Program-made: the position numbers and the translations under genes
The notes under the pieces: model-generated
Seen by the model: only the letters and a program-made list of their open reading frames with translations
Told to the model about the DNA's origin: nothing
Database searches by the model: none
Shown here: positions 48,393-57,090 of the stretch, piece by piece
How the letters are laid out: each line of letters opens with the position of its first letter
Numbering within the stretch: position 1 is the first letter of the stretch
NCBI RefSeq assembly: GCF_014171475.1
Contig: NZ_CP048817.1
Span: 2,108,001-2,172,000 of the forward strand
DNA: 64,000 nt
Origin: Sphingomonas sp. So64.6b
GTDB lineage: Bacteria; Pseudomonadota; Alphaproteobacteria; Sphingomonadales; Sphingomonadaceae
Direction: 5' to 3'

Positions 48393-49643
48393 ATGAGCAT
48401 GGAGCCAGGGGCCGCAGCATTTCCGGACGACGAGAGCGGCACGAAGCGTTTCCGGGCGAAGCGCGACGCGATCCTTGCCGCCGCCGCTCAGGCGATCAAC
48501 GAACAGAGCGCGAAAGGCATGACCTTCGCCGATGTCGCGCGCCGTGTCGGACTCAACACGACCAGCGTGACCTATTATTTCAAGCGCAAGGACGATTTGG
48601 CGACCGCCTGTTTCGAGAATACGCTCGACCGGCTGCAAGCGATGCTCGACGAAGCGATGAAGGAGCCGACGCCGCAAAAACGCGTTGCGCGTTATTTGTC
48701 GATCAATATGCAGCGCTTGACGCGGATCGAACAGGGGCTGGAAACCCCATTTGCCGTACTGTCCGACCTGCGCGCGATGGAGGAGCCGGTACGCAGTCAG
48801 TTGATGGCGGCGTGGCGAGACGTGTTCCGCAAGACGCGCAGCCTGTGGGGCCCGGGCCGCAGCCGCACGGAGACCGACCTGTTCGGCGCGCGCGCGCATG
48901 TTCTGCTCGAAAACACTTTCTGGCTGCCGGTTTGGCTGGTGCGTTACGAACTCGATCAGTTCAGCCGGGTCGAAAAGCGGCTGATGGATGTGTTCGAACA
49001 CGGCATCGCGGCGAGCGGCCAACAATGGGCGCCGACCTTGATCGATCTCGACCATGACGAGTCGGAACCGGGGCGGGAGGCGTTTCTGCTCGCCGCGACG
49101 CGGCTGATCAATGAACTCGGCTATCGCGGCGCCTCGGTGCAGAAGATCGCGTCGGAGCTGAATGTCACCAAGGGCAGTTTCTACCATCATCTCGATGCCA
49201 AGGACGATCTGGTCATCGCTTGCTACAAACGCAGCTTCGATACGATCGCTGATGCGCAGCATCTGTCGGACGAGCGTGGCGGAAGTTATTGGCATCGCCT
49301 GTCGAGCACCATCGCGACGCTGTGCGACATCCAGTTCTCCGAACGCGGCCCGCTACTCCGGACCACCGCACTGCACGGCCTGCCCGCCGGCGTGCGGCGC
49401 GCGATGGTCGAAAGATCGAACCGGATCGCGCGGCGCTATGCCGGGACGATGAGCGACGGCATCGCCGAAGGATCGATCCGCGCGATCGACTCGCTGATCG
49501 CAGCACAGGCGCTGATGGCGCTGCAGAACGCCGCATTCGACATGCGCAAATGGGCCAGCACCATGCCACGCGATCGAGCGGTGGCGTTTTATGCCTCGAC
49601 GCTGGCGTTCGGGTTGTTCGACGATCGGGTGCTTGCGCTTTAG
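48393..49643 (+). CDS. Tandem (double) TetR/AcrR-family regulator
   Basis: A 416-residue protein with two complete TetR units. The first HTH spans about residues 23-70 (GMTFADVARRVGLNTTSVTYYFKRKDDL) and the second about 228-275 (GASVQKIASELNVTKGSFYHHLDAKDDL); each is followed by a helical ligand/dimer region. Standard TetRs are near 200 residues, so this looks like a fused pseudo-dimer. The ATG at 48393 was chosen because an upstream ATG at 48327 would put the palindromic operator inside the gene. It probably represses the divergent ACAD-ADH-APH-SDR genes and itself, responding to an acyl-CoA. Confidence 0.9.
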   Translation: MSMEPGAAAFPDDESGTKRFRAKRDAILAAAAQAINEQSAKGMTFADVARRVGLNTTSVTYYFKRKDDLATACFENTLDRLQAMLDEAMKEPTPQKRVARYLSINMQRLTRIEQGLETPFAVLSDLRAMEEPVRSQLMAAWRDVFRKTRSLWGPGRSRTETDLFGARAHVLLENTFWLPVWLVRYELDQFSRVEKRLMDVFEHGIAASGQQWAPTLIDLDHDESEPGREAFLLAATRLINELGYRGASVQKIASELNVTKGSFYHHLDAKDDLVIACYKRSFDTIADAQHLSDERGGSYWHRLSSTIATLCDIQFSERGPLLRTTALHGLPAGVRRAMVERSNRIARRYAGTMSDGIAEGSIRAIDSLIAAQALMALQNAAFDMRKWASTMPRDRAVAFYASTLAFGLFDDRVLAL

Positions 49644-49675
49644 ATGCTTGGCGACTGGCGGGAATCACCTCAAAC

Positions 49676-49765
49676 CCGTTCGGGCTGAGCTTGTCGAAGC
49701 CGCCCTAGCCTTCAATTGCGCCAGTATTTGCGGCCACGGCCCTTCGACAGGCTCAGGGCGAACGG
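49676..49765. repeat. REP-like inverted repeat, copy 6
   Basis: (CCGTTC)GGGCTGAGCTTGTCGAAG at 49676-49699 faces CTTCGACAGGCTCAGGGCGA(ACGG) at 49742-49765 between the double-TetR and glutaryl-CoA dehydrogenase genes. Confidence 0.9.
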
Positions 49766-49841
49766 ATGTGGTGGAAAAGGCGGACGGCTGGACAAGAACC
49801 CCGCCAAGCTGGCAACGGCAAATCAGATTCTGGAGACTGAC

Positions 49842-51026
49842 ATGAGCGGCATGGGCCAATTCGACTGGGCTGACCCCTTTTTCCTCGACGACCAGCTCGA
49901 GGATGATGAGCGGATGATCCGCGACACGGCGCGAGCCTATGCGCAGGAGAAGCTCAGCCCCCGCATCATCGATGCGTTCCAGAATGAAGTGACCGATGTC
50001 GCGATCTTCCGCGAGATGGGCGAGCTTGGCCTGCTCGGGCCGACCGTGCCGGAGCAATATGGCGGCGTCGGCGCCTCCTATGTCGCCTATGGCCTGGTCG
50101 CGCGGGAGGTCGAGCGGGTCGATTCCGGCTATCGCTCGATGATGAGCGTTCAGTCGAGCCTCGTAATGTATCCGATCTACGCCTACGGCTCCGAAGAGCA
50201 GAAACATAAATATCTGCCCAAGCTGGCGAGCGGCGAGTGGATCGGCTGTTTCGGCCTGACCGAGCCCGATGCGGGTTCCGACCCGGGCGGAATGCGCACC
50301 AAGGCCGAGAAGATCGACGGTGGTTATCGCCTGTCGGGCGCCAAGACCTGGATTTCCAATTCGCCGATCGCCGATGTCTTCATCGTCTGGGCCAAGTCCG
50401 ACCATCATGGCGGCGGCATTCGCGGTTTCGTGCTGGAAAAAGGCTTGAAGGGGCTGGAGACTCCCAAGATCGAGGGCAAGCTGAGCTTGCGCGCCTCGAT
50501 CACCGGCATGATCATGCTGGACGGCGTCGAAGTGGGCGAGGATGCCTTGCTTCCCGACGTGCAGGGCTTGAAGGGGCCGTTCGGGTGCCTCAACCGCGCA
50601 CGCTATGGGATCAGTTGGGGCGCACTCGGCGCGGCCGAATTCTGCATGCATGCCGCGCGGCAATATGGCCTTGACCGGCATCAGTTCGGCAAGCCGCTCG
50701 CCGCCAACCAGCTTTACCAGAAGAAACTTGCCGATATGGAGACCGAGATCGCGCTCGGTCTGCAGGCTTCCTTACGCGTCGGACGCTTGATGGACGAAGG
50801 CCGGTTCGCGCCCGAGATGGTCTCGATCGTCAAACGCAACAATGTCGGCAAGGCGCTCGATATCGCACGGATGAGTCGCGACATGCACGGCGGCAACGGT
50901 ATTTCGGGAGAATATCAGGTGATGCGTCACCTGATGAACCTCGAAACCGTCAACACCTATGAGGGCGCGCATGATGTCCACGCGCTGATCCTCGGCCGCG
51001 CGATCACGGGAATCGCGGCATTCTGA
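49842..51026 (+). CDS. gcdH: Glutaryl-CoA dehydrogenase
   Basis: A 394-residue ACAD that oxidises and decarboxylates glutaryl-CoA to crotonyl-CoA in lysine/tryptophan and dicarboxylate catabolism. Diagnostic stretches are [36 protein letters not shown] and the catalytic loop [21 protein letters not shown] with Glu374. The start [19 protein letters not shown] is typical of GcdH; the frame runs upstream through a REP repeat and was trimmed. A CoA-transferase gene follows after 2 bp. Confidence 0.94.
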   Translation: MSGMGQFDWADPFFLDDQLEDDERMIRDTARAYAQEKLSPRIIDAFQNEVTDVAIFREMGELGLLGPTVPEQYGGVGASYVAYGLVAREVERVDSGYRSMMSVQSSLVMYPIYAYGSEEQKHKYLPKLASGEWIGCFGLTEPDAGSDPGGMRTKAEKIDGGYRLSGAKTWISNSPIADVFIVWAKSDHHGGGIRGFVLEKGLKGLETPKIEGKLSLRASITGMIMLDGVEVGEDALLPDVQGLKGPFGCLNRARYGISWGALGAAEFCMHAARQYGLDRHQFGKPLAANQLYQKKLADMETEIALGLQASLRVGRLMDEGRFAPEMVSIVKRNNVGKALDIARMSRDMHGGNGISGEYQVMRHLMNLETVNTYEGAHDVHALILGRAITGIAAF

Positions 51027-51028
51027 GC

Positions 51029-52174
51029 ATGGGCGCGCCGCCCCTCACCGGCCTGAAGGTCGTGGAACTCGCGCGTATTCTCGCCGGGCCATGGGCGGGC
51101 CAGACGCTTGCCGATCTTGGCGCCGAGGTGATCAAGGTCGAAAGCCCCGAGGGCGACGACACGCGCACTTGGGGCCCGCCCTTCATCAGCAATCCGGACG
51201 GCAGCAAAGATGCCGGTTATTTCCACGCAACCAATCGCGGCAAGAAATCGGTGGTGGTGGATTTCCGTACGCCAGAGGGCCAGGCACAGGTCCGTGCACT
51301 GGTTGCCGAGGCCGATGTGCTGATCGAGAATTTCAAGGTCGGCGCACTGGCCAAATATGGCCTGGATTATGCCAGCCTGAGCGCGCTCAACCCCCGCCTC
51401 GTCTATTGCTCGATCACCGGTTTCGGCCAGACGGGCCCCTATGCGCACCGCCCCGGTTACGACTTCATCATCCAGGGCATGGGCGGGATCATGGACCTGA
51501 CCGGCGAACCCGACGGCGCGCCGCAGAAGACCGGGGTCGCCTTTGCCGACCTGTTCACCGGTCTTTATTCGGTGATCGCGATTCAGGCAGCGCTCACCGC
51601 GCGCGACAAGACCGGGCGCGGGCAGCAGATCGATATGTCGTTGCTCGACACGATGACCGGTGTGCTCGCCAACCAGGCGATGAATTATTTCGTCAGCGGC
51701 CAGACCCCGGCACGTGTCGGCAACGCGCATATGAACGTGTCGCCCTATGCCGTCTTCCCGACGCGCGACGGCTGGTTCATCCTGGCGGTCGGCAATGACG
51801 GTCAGTTCCAACGCTTCTGCACAGCGCTCGGGCTGACCGACATGGCGGCCGATCCGCGCTATGCGAGCAATGCCGGCCGGCTGGAGCATAAGCCGGCGCT
51901 GTTCGCGGCGATCGGCGAGGCCACATCCAGACTCGACCGCGATCCACTGCTCGCGACGCTTGAGGCGGTCGGCGTGCCTGCCGGGCCGATCAATACCGTC
52001 GCCCAGGCGTTCGCCGATCCGCAGGTCGTCCATCGCGGCATGGCGCTGACGCTTGACCGCAATGGCCAGACGCTTCCCGGTCTGCGCACGCCGATCACCT
52101 TCTCCGACTCCGGTCTCGCGCTCGATCGCGCCGCGCCAATGCTGGGGGCGGATAATCCCGAGACGGCGGAATGA
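51029..52174 (+). CDS. Class III CoA-transferase (CaiB/BaiF), probably glutarate-CoA transferase
   Basis: A 381-residue family III CoA-transferase. It has the N-terminal VVELARILAGPWAGQTLADLGAEVIKVE, RGKKSVVVDFRTPEG and the catalytic Asp174 in TGVAFADLFTGLYSV. Directly after gcdH, the likely reaction is transfer of CoA from succinyl-CoA to glutarate, giving the GcdH substrate, as in the SUGCT group; this is inference from context. Its end overlaps the next gene by four bases. Confidence 0.9.
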   Translation: MGAPPLTGLKVVELARILAGPWAGQTLADLGAEVIKVESPEGDDTRTWGPPFISNPDGSKDAGYFHATNRGKKSVVVDFRTPEGQAQVRALVAEADVLIENFKVGALAKYGLDYASLSALNPRLVYCSITGFGQTGPYAHRPGYDFIIQGMGGIMDLTGEPDGAPQKTGVAFADLFTGLYSVIAIQAALTARDKTGRGQQIDMSLLDTMTGVLANQAMNYFVSGQTPARVGNAHMNVSPYAVFPTRDGWFILAVGNDGQFQRFCTALGLTDMAADPRYASNAGRLEHKPALFAAIGEATSRLDRDPLLATLEAVGVPAGPINTVAQAFADPQVVHRGMALTLDRNGQTLPGLRTPITFSDSGLALDRAAPMLGADNPETAE

Positions 52175-53289
52175 ACGCGCCGCTTCACGGCATCCGTATC
52201 GTCGAGATCGCCAGCATCGGCCCCGGTCCGTTCTGCGGAATGATGCTCGCCGATCACGGCGCGGAGGTGATCCGCATCGCCCGCCCCGGCGGCGCGGGCA
52301 GCGTCACGGTCGAAGCGACCGATCCGCTGCTCCGTTCACGCCGCACGATCACGCTCGACCTCAAGAAACCAGAAGCGGTCGGCGCGGTGCGCAAGATCGC
52401 CGCTACCGCCGATGGGCTGATCGAGGGTTTTCGGCCCGGTGTGATGGAACGGCTCGGGCTTGGCCCGGACCTGCTGATCGGCGACAATCCGAAGCTCGTT
52501 TATGGCCGCATGACCGGCTGGGGCCAAACCGGGCCGCTCGCCCAGGCCCCCGGCCATGACATTAATTATATCGCGCTGTCGGGGGCGCTGCACGCTTATG
52601 GCCCCGCCGGCGGCAAGCCCGCCTTCCCGATCAACATGGTTGGCGATTTCGGCGGCGGCGGGATGATGCTCGCATTCGGCATGCTCAGCGCCATCCTCGG
52701 CGCAAAGGCAACCGGTCGAGGGCAAGTCGTCGATTGTGCGATGACCGAGGGGTCGGCGGTGCTGATGAGCATGATCTGGGGCTTTCGCGGCGCCGGCCGC
52801 TGGAGCGATGCGCGCGGCACCAACCTGCTCGATGGCGGCGCGCATTTCTACGACACCTATGAAACCGCCGACGGAAAATGGGTTTCGATCGGCGCGATCG
52901 AGCCGCAATTCTACGCCGCGCTCCGCCAGGTGATGGCGCTGGATGGCGATGAATGGGCCGCGCAGTTCGACCCACGCCAATGGCCGGTGTTGAAGGCGCG
53001 CCTGACGGAGATGTTCAAGACCCGCAGCCGCGATCAATGGTGCGCGGCGTTCGAGGGCCATGAAGTGTGTTTCGCGCCGGTGCTGGGTTTCGACGAAGCG
53101 GTCGCCGACCCGCACAATGTTGCGCGCGGCGCATTTATCGATGTCGGCGGAATCGTCCAGCCGGCCCCTGCCCCGCGTTATTCGATCAGCGAGGCTGTCC
53201 CGCCCGCGATGGCCGATGAGTCGGACAGCGCGGCGATCCTCGCCGACTGCGGCTTTACGCCGGACGAGATCGCCGTGCTGACCGCTTAG
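52171..53289 (+). CDS. Alpha-methylacyl-CoA racemase-like protein (CaiB/BaiF family)
   Basis: A 372-residue family III member closer to AMACR/MCR than to the previous gene. The racemase acid/base residues are visible: His129 in APGHDINYIALSG and Asp159 in NMVGDFGGGGMML, with the Glu of IGAIEPQFYAAL. It would interconvert (2R)- and (2S)-methylacyl-CoA so that branched acyl chains can enter beta-oxidation. It overlaps the CoA-transferase gene (ATGA), and its stop overlaps that of the convergent MFS gene. Confidence 0.9.
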   Translation: MNAPLHGIRIVEIASIGPGPFCGMMLADHGAEVIRIARPGGAGSVTVEATDPLLRSRRTITLDLKKPEAVGAVRKIAATADGLIEGFRPGVMERLGLGPDLLIGDNPKLVYGRMTGWGQTGPLAQAPGHDINYIALSGALHAYGPAGGKPAFPINMVGDFGGGGMMLAFGMLSAILGAKATGRGQVVDCAMTEGSAVLMSMIWGFRGAGRWSDARGTNLLDGGAHFYDTYETADGKWVSIGAIEPQFYAALRQVMALDGDEWAAQFDPRQWPVLKARLTEMFKTRSRDQWCAAFEGHEVCFAPVLGFDEAVADPHNVARGAFIDVGGIVQPAPAPRYSISEAVPPAMADESDSAAILADCGFTPDEIAVLTA

Positions 53290-54593
53290 CTCGCCGCAAT
53301 CTCCGGCGCCGGGCGGCGCGCGTAGATGCCGTAGGCGAAGATGATCGCATAACATGCGGCCGGCAGGATCATCGCGAACTGCAGCGTCGAATGGTCGGCG
53401 ATCAAACCGGTCAGCGGCGGAATCACCGCACCGCCGACGATCGCCATCGCGATGATCCCCGACCCCTCGGCCGCGCGCCGTCCCAGGCCTTCGCTGGCAA
53501 GGCTGAAGATCGTCGGGAACATGATCGAGTTCATCAATCCGATCGCCAGCAACGACCAGCCGGCGATGGCGCCCGTGGTATTCGTCGAAATAGCGATCAA
53601 GGCGATCGCGCCGATAGCGACGCCGGCCAGCACCTTGCCCGGAGAGATGACGCGCAGCGCGAATGCGCCGATGAAACGTCCGACCATCGCGCCGCCCCAA
53701 TAATAGGCGACATGCTTGCCGGCGGTGACCGCATCGAAGCCGAGCGTGTTGGATTGTTCGAGATAACTGACGATCAGCGATCCGATCGCGACCTCCGCAC
53801 CGACGTAAAGGAAGATGCACATCGCGCCGATGCCGAAGCGCGGGCGTTCCAGCAACCCGAACGCCTTCAGGATGCTGCCGCTATCGTCCACAACATTGCC
53901 GAGCCGGTTGCGTCGCGTCCACACCACCGCCGCCACGATTACCAGTGCCACGGCGAGTGCGAGATATGTCTTCACGACCATCTGGGTTTCGGCGGTGCGG
54001 AACGCGTCGAGCGCAGCCCCGGTCAGTTTAGACCCATCGACATTGGCCAGCGAGCCCAGGATCAGGATCGAGCCAACGATCGGGAATATCGTGGTGCCGA
54101 CGGAGTTGAAGAATTGCGCGAAGGTCAGGCGGCTATGCGCGGTGCGCGGCGGCCCGAGCAACGAGATCAGCGGATTCGCCACCACCTGCACCGTGGTGAT
54201 CCCCGCCGCGAGAACGAAAAGGGCGAGCAGGAAGACCGCGAAAGTGCCCGATTGCGACGCGGGTACGAACAACAGGCAGCCCGCTGTCATGGTCAGCAGG
54301 CCGATCGACGCGGCGCGCATATAACCCGCCTTGCGCACGATCGCAGCCGCTGGAATCGAGAAGATGAAATAAGCGGCGAAAAAAGCCGATTGCACCAGAA
54401 GAGCCTGAGCATAGCTGAGCGTGAACAGGTCTTTCAGCTTGGGAATGATCACATCGTTGAGTGAAGTGATGCCGCCGAAGATGAAGAACAGGGCGAAGAC
54501 GAAGACCTGCAGATCGGGCGCATCGACGCCCTTGGTCGCGGTCTCATCGACCGGCAACGTGCCTGGCGCGGAGGTGGTTGGATCGACGTGCAT
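53286..54593 (-). CDS. MFS sugar transporter, FucP/GluP-like
   Basis: A 435-residue twelve-helix permease. The start MHVDPTTSAPGTLPVDETATK gives a ~27-residue cytosolic N-terminus, then FALFFIFGGITSLNDVIIPKLKDLF, which is typical of the FucP/glucose-galactose porter family, and AQALLVQSAFFAAYFIFSIPAA. Its substrate is uncertain (fucose, glucose/galactose or N-acetylglucosamine). It is convergent with the racemase gene and divergent from the class II aldolase gene. Confidence 0.88.
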   Translation of the reverse strand: MHVDPTTSAPGTLPVDETATKGVDAPDLQVFVFALFFIFGGITSLNDVIIPKLKDLFTLSYAQALLVQSAFFAAYFIFSIPAAAIVRKAGYMRAASIGLLTMTAGCLLFVPASQSGTFAVFLLALFVLAAGITTVQVVANPLISLLGPPRTAHSRLTFAQFFNSVGTTIFPIVGSILILGSLANVDGSKLTGAALDAFRTAETQMVVKTYLALAVALVIVAAVVWTRRNRLGNVVDDSGSILKAFGLLERPRFGIGAMCIFLYVGAEVAIGSLIVSYLEQSNTLGFDAVTAGKHVAYYWGGAMVGRFIGAFALRVISPGKVLAGVAIGAIALIAISTNTTGAIAGWSLLAIGLMNSIMFPTIFSLASEGLGRRAAEGSGIIAMAIVGGAVIPPLTGLIADHSTLQFAMILPAACYAIIFAYGIYARRPAPEIAAS

Positions 54594-54730
54594 TGGTGCT
54601 CCCTCTCGTCCGGCCGCTACGGCACCGGTGGCTCGCGGCGCACCTTGGCGCATTGCCGCCCGGTCTGGCAATCGGCGTCGACGCGTGCGATATTGAAATG
54701 CACAAGATCAAGGCGACCGAGGAGAGTGTC

Positions 54731-55489
54731 ATGGCCACCGCAGTGCTACGCAACAGCCAGATGAGCGAAGCCGAATGGGAAGCGCGGCAGGAGCTCGCCG
54801 CCTGTTATCGCGTGTTCGACATGCTCGGCTGGTCGGAGATGATCTATAACCACATCACGGTGAAGCTGGATGAGGAAGGCGCCTTCCTGATCAATCCGTT
54901 CGGGCTGCATTTCAGCGAAGTCACCGCATCGAGCCTGGTCAAGATCGACATCGACGGCAACAAGCTCGACGACAATCCCTATCCGGTCAATCGCGCCGGT
55001 TTCGTGCAGCATGCGCTGTTCCATCGCCACTTGCCCGACGCGCATTGCATCATGCACACGCATACCACCGCGGGCATGGCGGTCAGTTCGGTCAAGGGCG
55101 GCCTGCAGCCGACCAATTTCTACGCCTGCAATTTCATCGGCCAGATCGCCTATCATGATTTCGAAGGCGTCACCGTACGTGACGAGGAAGGCGAGCGGCT
55201 GCTCGAGCATCTTGGCGACAAGCGCGTCATGCTGCTCAAGAATCACGGCATCCTGGTGATGGGCAAGACCCTGCCCGAGGCGTTCGTCAAACATTGGGCG
55301 TTGCAGCGCGCATGCGAGATCCAGGTCGCGACGCTCGGCATGGGCGAGCCTTTGGTCGTCCCGCCCGAAGTGATCGCGGTACATCAACGCGACCTTTACA
55401 TGGCGCAGGTGCCCGGCGGCGCGGGCGCCGCGGACTTCGCGGCGATGGTCCGCAAGGTCGACAAGATCGATACCAGTTGGCGGAATTGA
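54731..55489 (+). CDS. Class II aldolase/adducin family protein
   Basis: A 252-residue protein of the AraD/FucA fold. Zinc-ligand motifs are HTHTTAGMAVSSV (residues near 112-114) and a later His in LKNHGILVMGKTLPEAF; the N-terminal YNHITVKLDEEGAFLINPFG is the usual family segment. The function could be a sugar-phosphate aldolase, epimerase or decarboxylase-like activity. The ATG at 54731 lies after GGAGAGTGTC; an in-frame ATG at 54698 is an alternative. Its divergent partner is a sugar permease, which may be linked. Confidence 0.88.
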   Translation: MATAVLRNSQMSEAEWEARQELAACYRVFDMLGWSEMIYNHITVKLDEEGAFLINPFGLHFSEVTASSLVKIDIDGNKLDDNPYPVNRAGFVQHALFHRHLPDAHCIMHTHTTAGMAVSSVKGGLQPTNFYACNFIGQIAYHDFEGVTVRDEEGERLLEHLGDKRVMLLKNHGILVMGKTLPEAFVKHWALQRACEIQVATLGMGEPLVVPPEVIAVHQRDLYMAQVPGGAGAADFAAMVRKVDKIDTSWRN

Positions 55490-55493
55490 CTTA

Positions 55494-55518
55494 ATTCCTC
55501 CCCGGCACGGGGAGGAAT
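55494..55518. terminator. Bidirectional hairpin between convergent genes
   Basis: ATTCCTCCCCG (55494-55504) and CGGGGAGGAAT (55508-55518) form an 11-bp perfect stem with a 3-nt loop, exactly in the 33-bp gap between the aldolase-family and dioxygenase genes. There is no clear U-run. Confidence 0.65.
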
Positions 55519-55522
55519 AAGA

Positions 55523-56335
55523 TTACCCGAACCGATACCCCGACACGGCCCAGCCCATGACATGGTCGCGATAGTCGCGCACCGCCTCATCATCGCCGGC
55601 CGCGCCGAGCGCGACCATCAGCGGCAGCAGGTGGTCCGCCTCCGGATGCGCGAACCGTGCATGGGGTAGCTCTTCCCACCGAGTGACGCGCGCCGCCCGC
55701 TTCGCCGGATCGGGATCGGTGACCGCACCCGTCAGCGCCGCGTCCCATTCGTCGGCGACCGACGTGACCTGCGGCCCGCGCGCGCGAAGATTGTGGAAAC
55801 TCATGCCAGATCCGACGATCAGCACGCCTTCGTCACGCAGCGGCGCCAGTGCTAACCCGATCGCGATATGCGCGGCGGGGTCGAGATCCTTGCGCAACGA
55901 CATCTGCGCCAGCGGGATGTCCGCACCCGGCACCGCGACCATCATAGGAATGAACACGCCGTGATCCCAGCCGCGCGATGCTTCCTCGCGCACATCAAAC
56001 CCCGCCCCGGCGATCAGTGCTGCGGCGCTGCGCGCCACATCGGGGGCACCAGGCGCGGGCCATTGCAGGTCATAGGTGTGTTCGGGAAAGCCGAAATAGT
56101 CGAACATCATGGGCTGGCCGTCGCCGACATGCACGGTGACGGCGTCCGCCTCCCAATGGCCGGACACCATCAGGATCGCCTTGGGCCGCGCGGGCAGCGA
56201 ATCGATCAAGCCGGCAAGATAGGCTTGCATCGGCCGCCACATCGGATCGGGCGGGCCGCCCGCCGGGTCCATGAAGAAGCAGGGCCCGCCGCCATGCGGA
56301 ATGAACAGCGTTGGCATTCTTATGTCCTGGGTCAT
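55523..56335 (-). CDS. Extradiol ring-cleavage dioxygenase, DODA/YgiD type
   Basis: A 270-residue class III extradiol dioxygenase-like protein. Metal-ligand motifs are the N-terminal LFIPHGGGP and MVSGHWEADAVTVH, with RGWDHGVFIPMMVAVPGAD and GSGMSFHNLR later, as in 4,5-DOPA dioxygenases. The physiological catechol is unknown. Start choice is open: the ATG at 56335 is listed, but the ATG at 56317 (MPTLFIPHGGG) has a better AGGA ribosome site seven bases upstream. Confidence 0.9.
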   Translation of the reverse strand: MTQDIRMPTLFIPHGGGPCFFMDPAGGPPDPMWRPMQAYLAGLIDSLPARPKAILMVSGHWEADAVTVHVGDGQPMMFDYFGFPEHTYDLQWPAPGAPDVARSAAALIAGAGFDVREEASRGWDHGVFIPMMVAVPGADIPLAQMSLRKDLDPAAHIAIGLALAPLRDEGVLIVGSGMSFHNLRARGPQVTSVADEWDAALTGAVTDPDPAKRAARVTRWEELPHARFAHPEADHLLPLMVALGAAGDDEAVRDYRDHVMGWAVSGYRFG

Positions 56336-56427
56336 GTCCGGAATATCGGCGGCCGCCACAAATCCGACAATGCCACGATCCGAAACGCGGCGTTTCGCAA
56401 ACGCCCTCGCCTCGCTAAGGTGCGGCC

Positions 56428-56967
56428 ATGACCCGCTTCACCGTCAACAACCAGCCAATCCAGTACAAGATGGACCCGGCGACGCCGCTGCTCTGGGCAT
56501 TGCGCGACGCGTCCAACCTGACCGGCACCAAATATGGCTGCGGCAACGGCCAGTGCGGCGCGTGTACCGTCGATATCGATGGTCAGGCGGTCAAGTCCTG
56601 CCAGACGACGATCGGCTCGATTGAGGGCAGCATCGTCACCACGATCGAGGGGCTATCGCGCGAGCGCGATCATCCGGCGCAGCTTGCCTTCATCGCCGAC
56701 AATGTGCCGCAATGCGGTTTCTGCATTCCCGGTATGATCATGGCCGTGTCGGTATTGTTGAAGAAGAACGGCAACCCAAGCGAGGAGGATATTCGCGAGG
56801 GGATCACCAATCTGTGCCGTTGCGGCGTGTACCCGCGTCTGGTCGAAGCGGTGCTGCGCGCCGCGCGGGTTCAGCGCGGCGATGAACAGATCGCTGCGGG
56901 CATGGCGCCGGGAATCGATCCTCGCGATGCCGCCAGAGTCGTGCCCGCACTCGTGCCGACGCCGTAA
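56428..56967 (+). CDS. (2Fe-2S)-binding small subunit of a xanthine oxidase-family enzyme (IorA-like), orphan
   Basis: A 179-residue protein with two [2Fe-2S] domains: the plant-ferredoxin domain uses Cys38, 43, 46 and 58 (GCGNGQCGACTVDIDG) and the four-helix domain Cys96, 99, 130 and 132 (QCGFCIPGM and CRCGVYPR). It resembles the alpha subunit of isoquinoline 1-oxidoreductase and aldehyde dehydrogenases. The molybdopterin large subunit that normally follows is absent; a ~120-bp gap and rcnB follow instead. The ~25-residue C-terminal extension is Pro/Asp-rich. Confidence 0.92.
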   Translation: MTRFTVNNQPIQYKMDPATPLLWALRDASNLTGTKYGCGNGQCGACTVDIDGQAVKSCQTTIGSIEGSIVTTIEGLSRERDHPAQLAFIADNVPQCGFCIPGMIMAVSVLLKKNGNPSEEDIREGITNLCRCGVYPRLVEAVLRAARVQRGDEQIAAGMAPGIDPRDAARVVPALVPTP

Positions 56968-57090
56968 GCCGAAGAATTCGATTCCTTTCGCAATGCTGTC
57001 ATCGCAATTCAGAAACGGCTCATCGACAATAGTGCAAACCCAGTCCATCGACCGGGCCTTCTGTGCGCCGGCGCTTTGGAGGGTTGGTAA

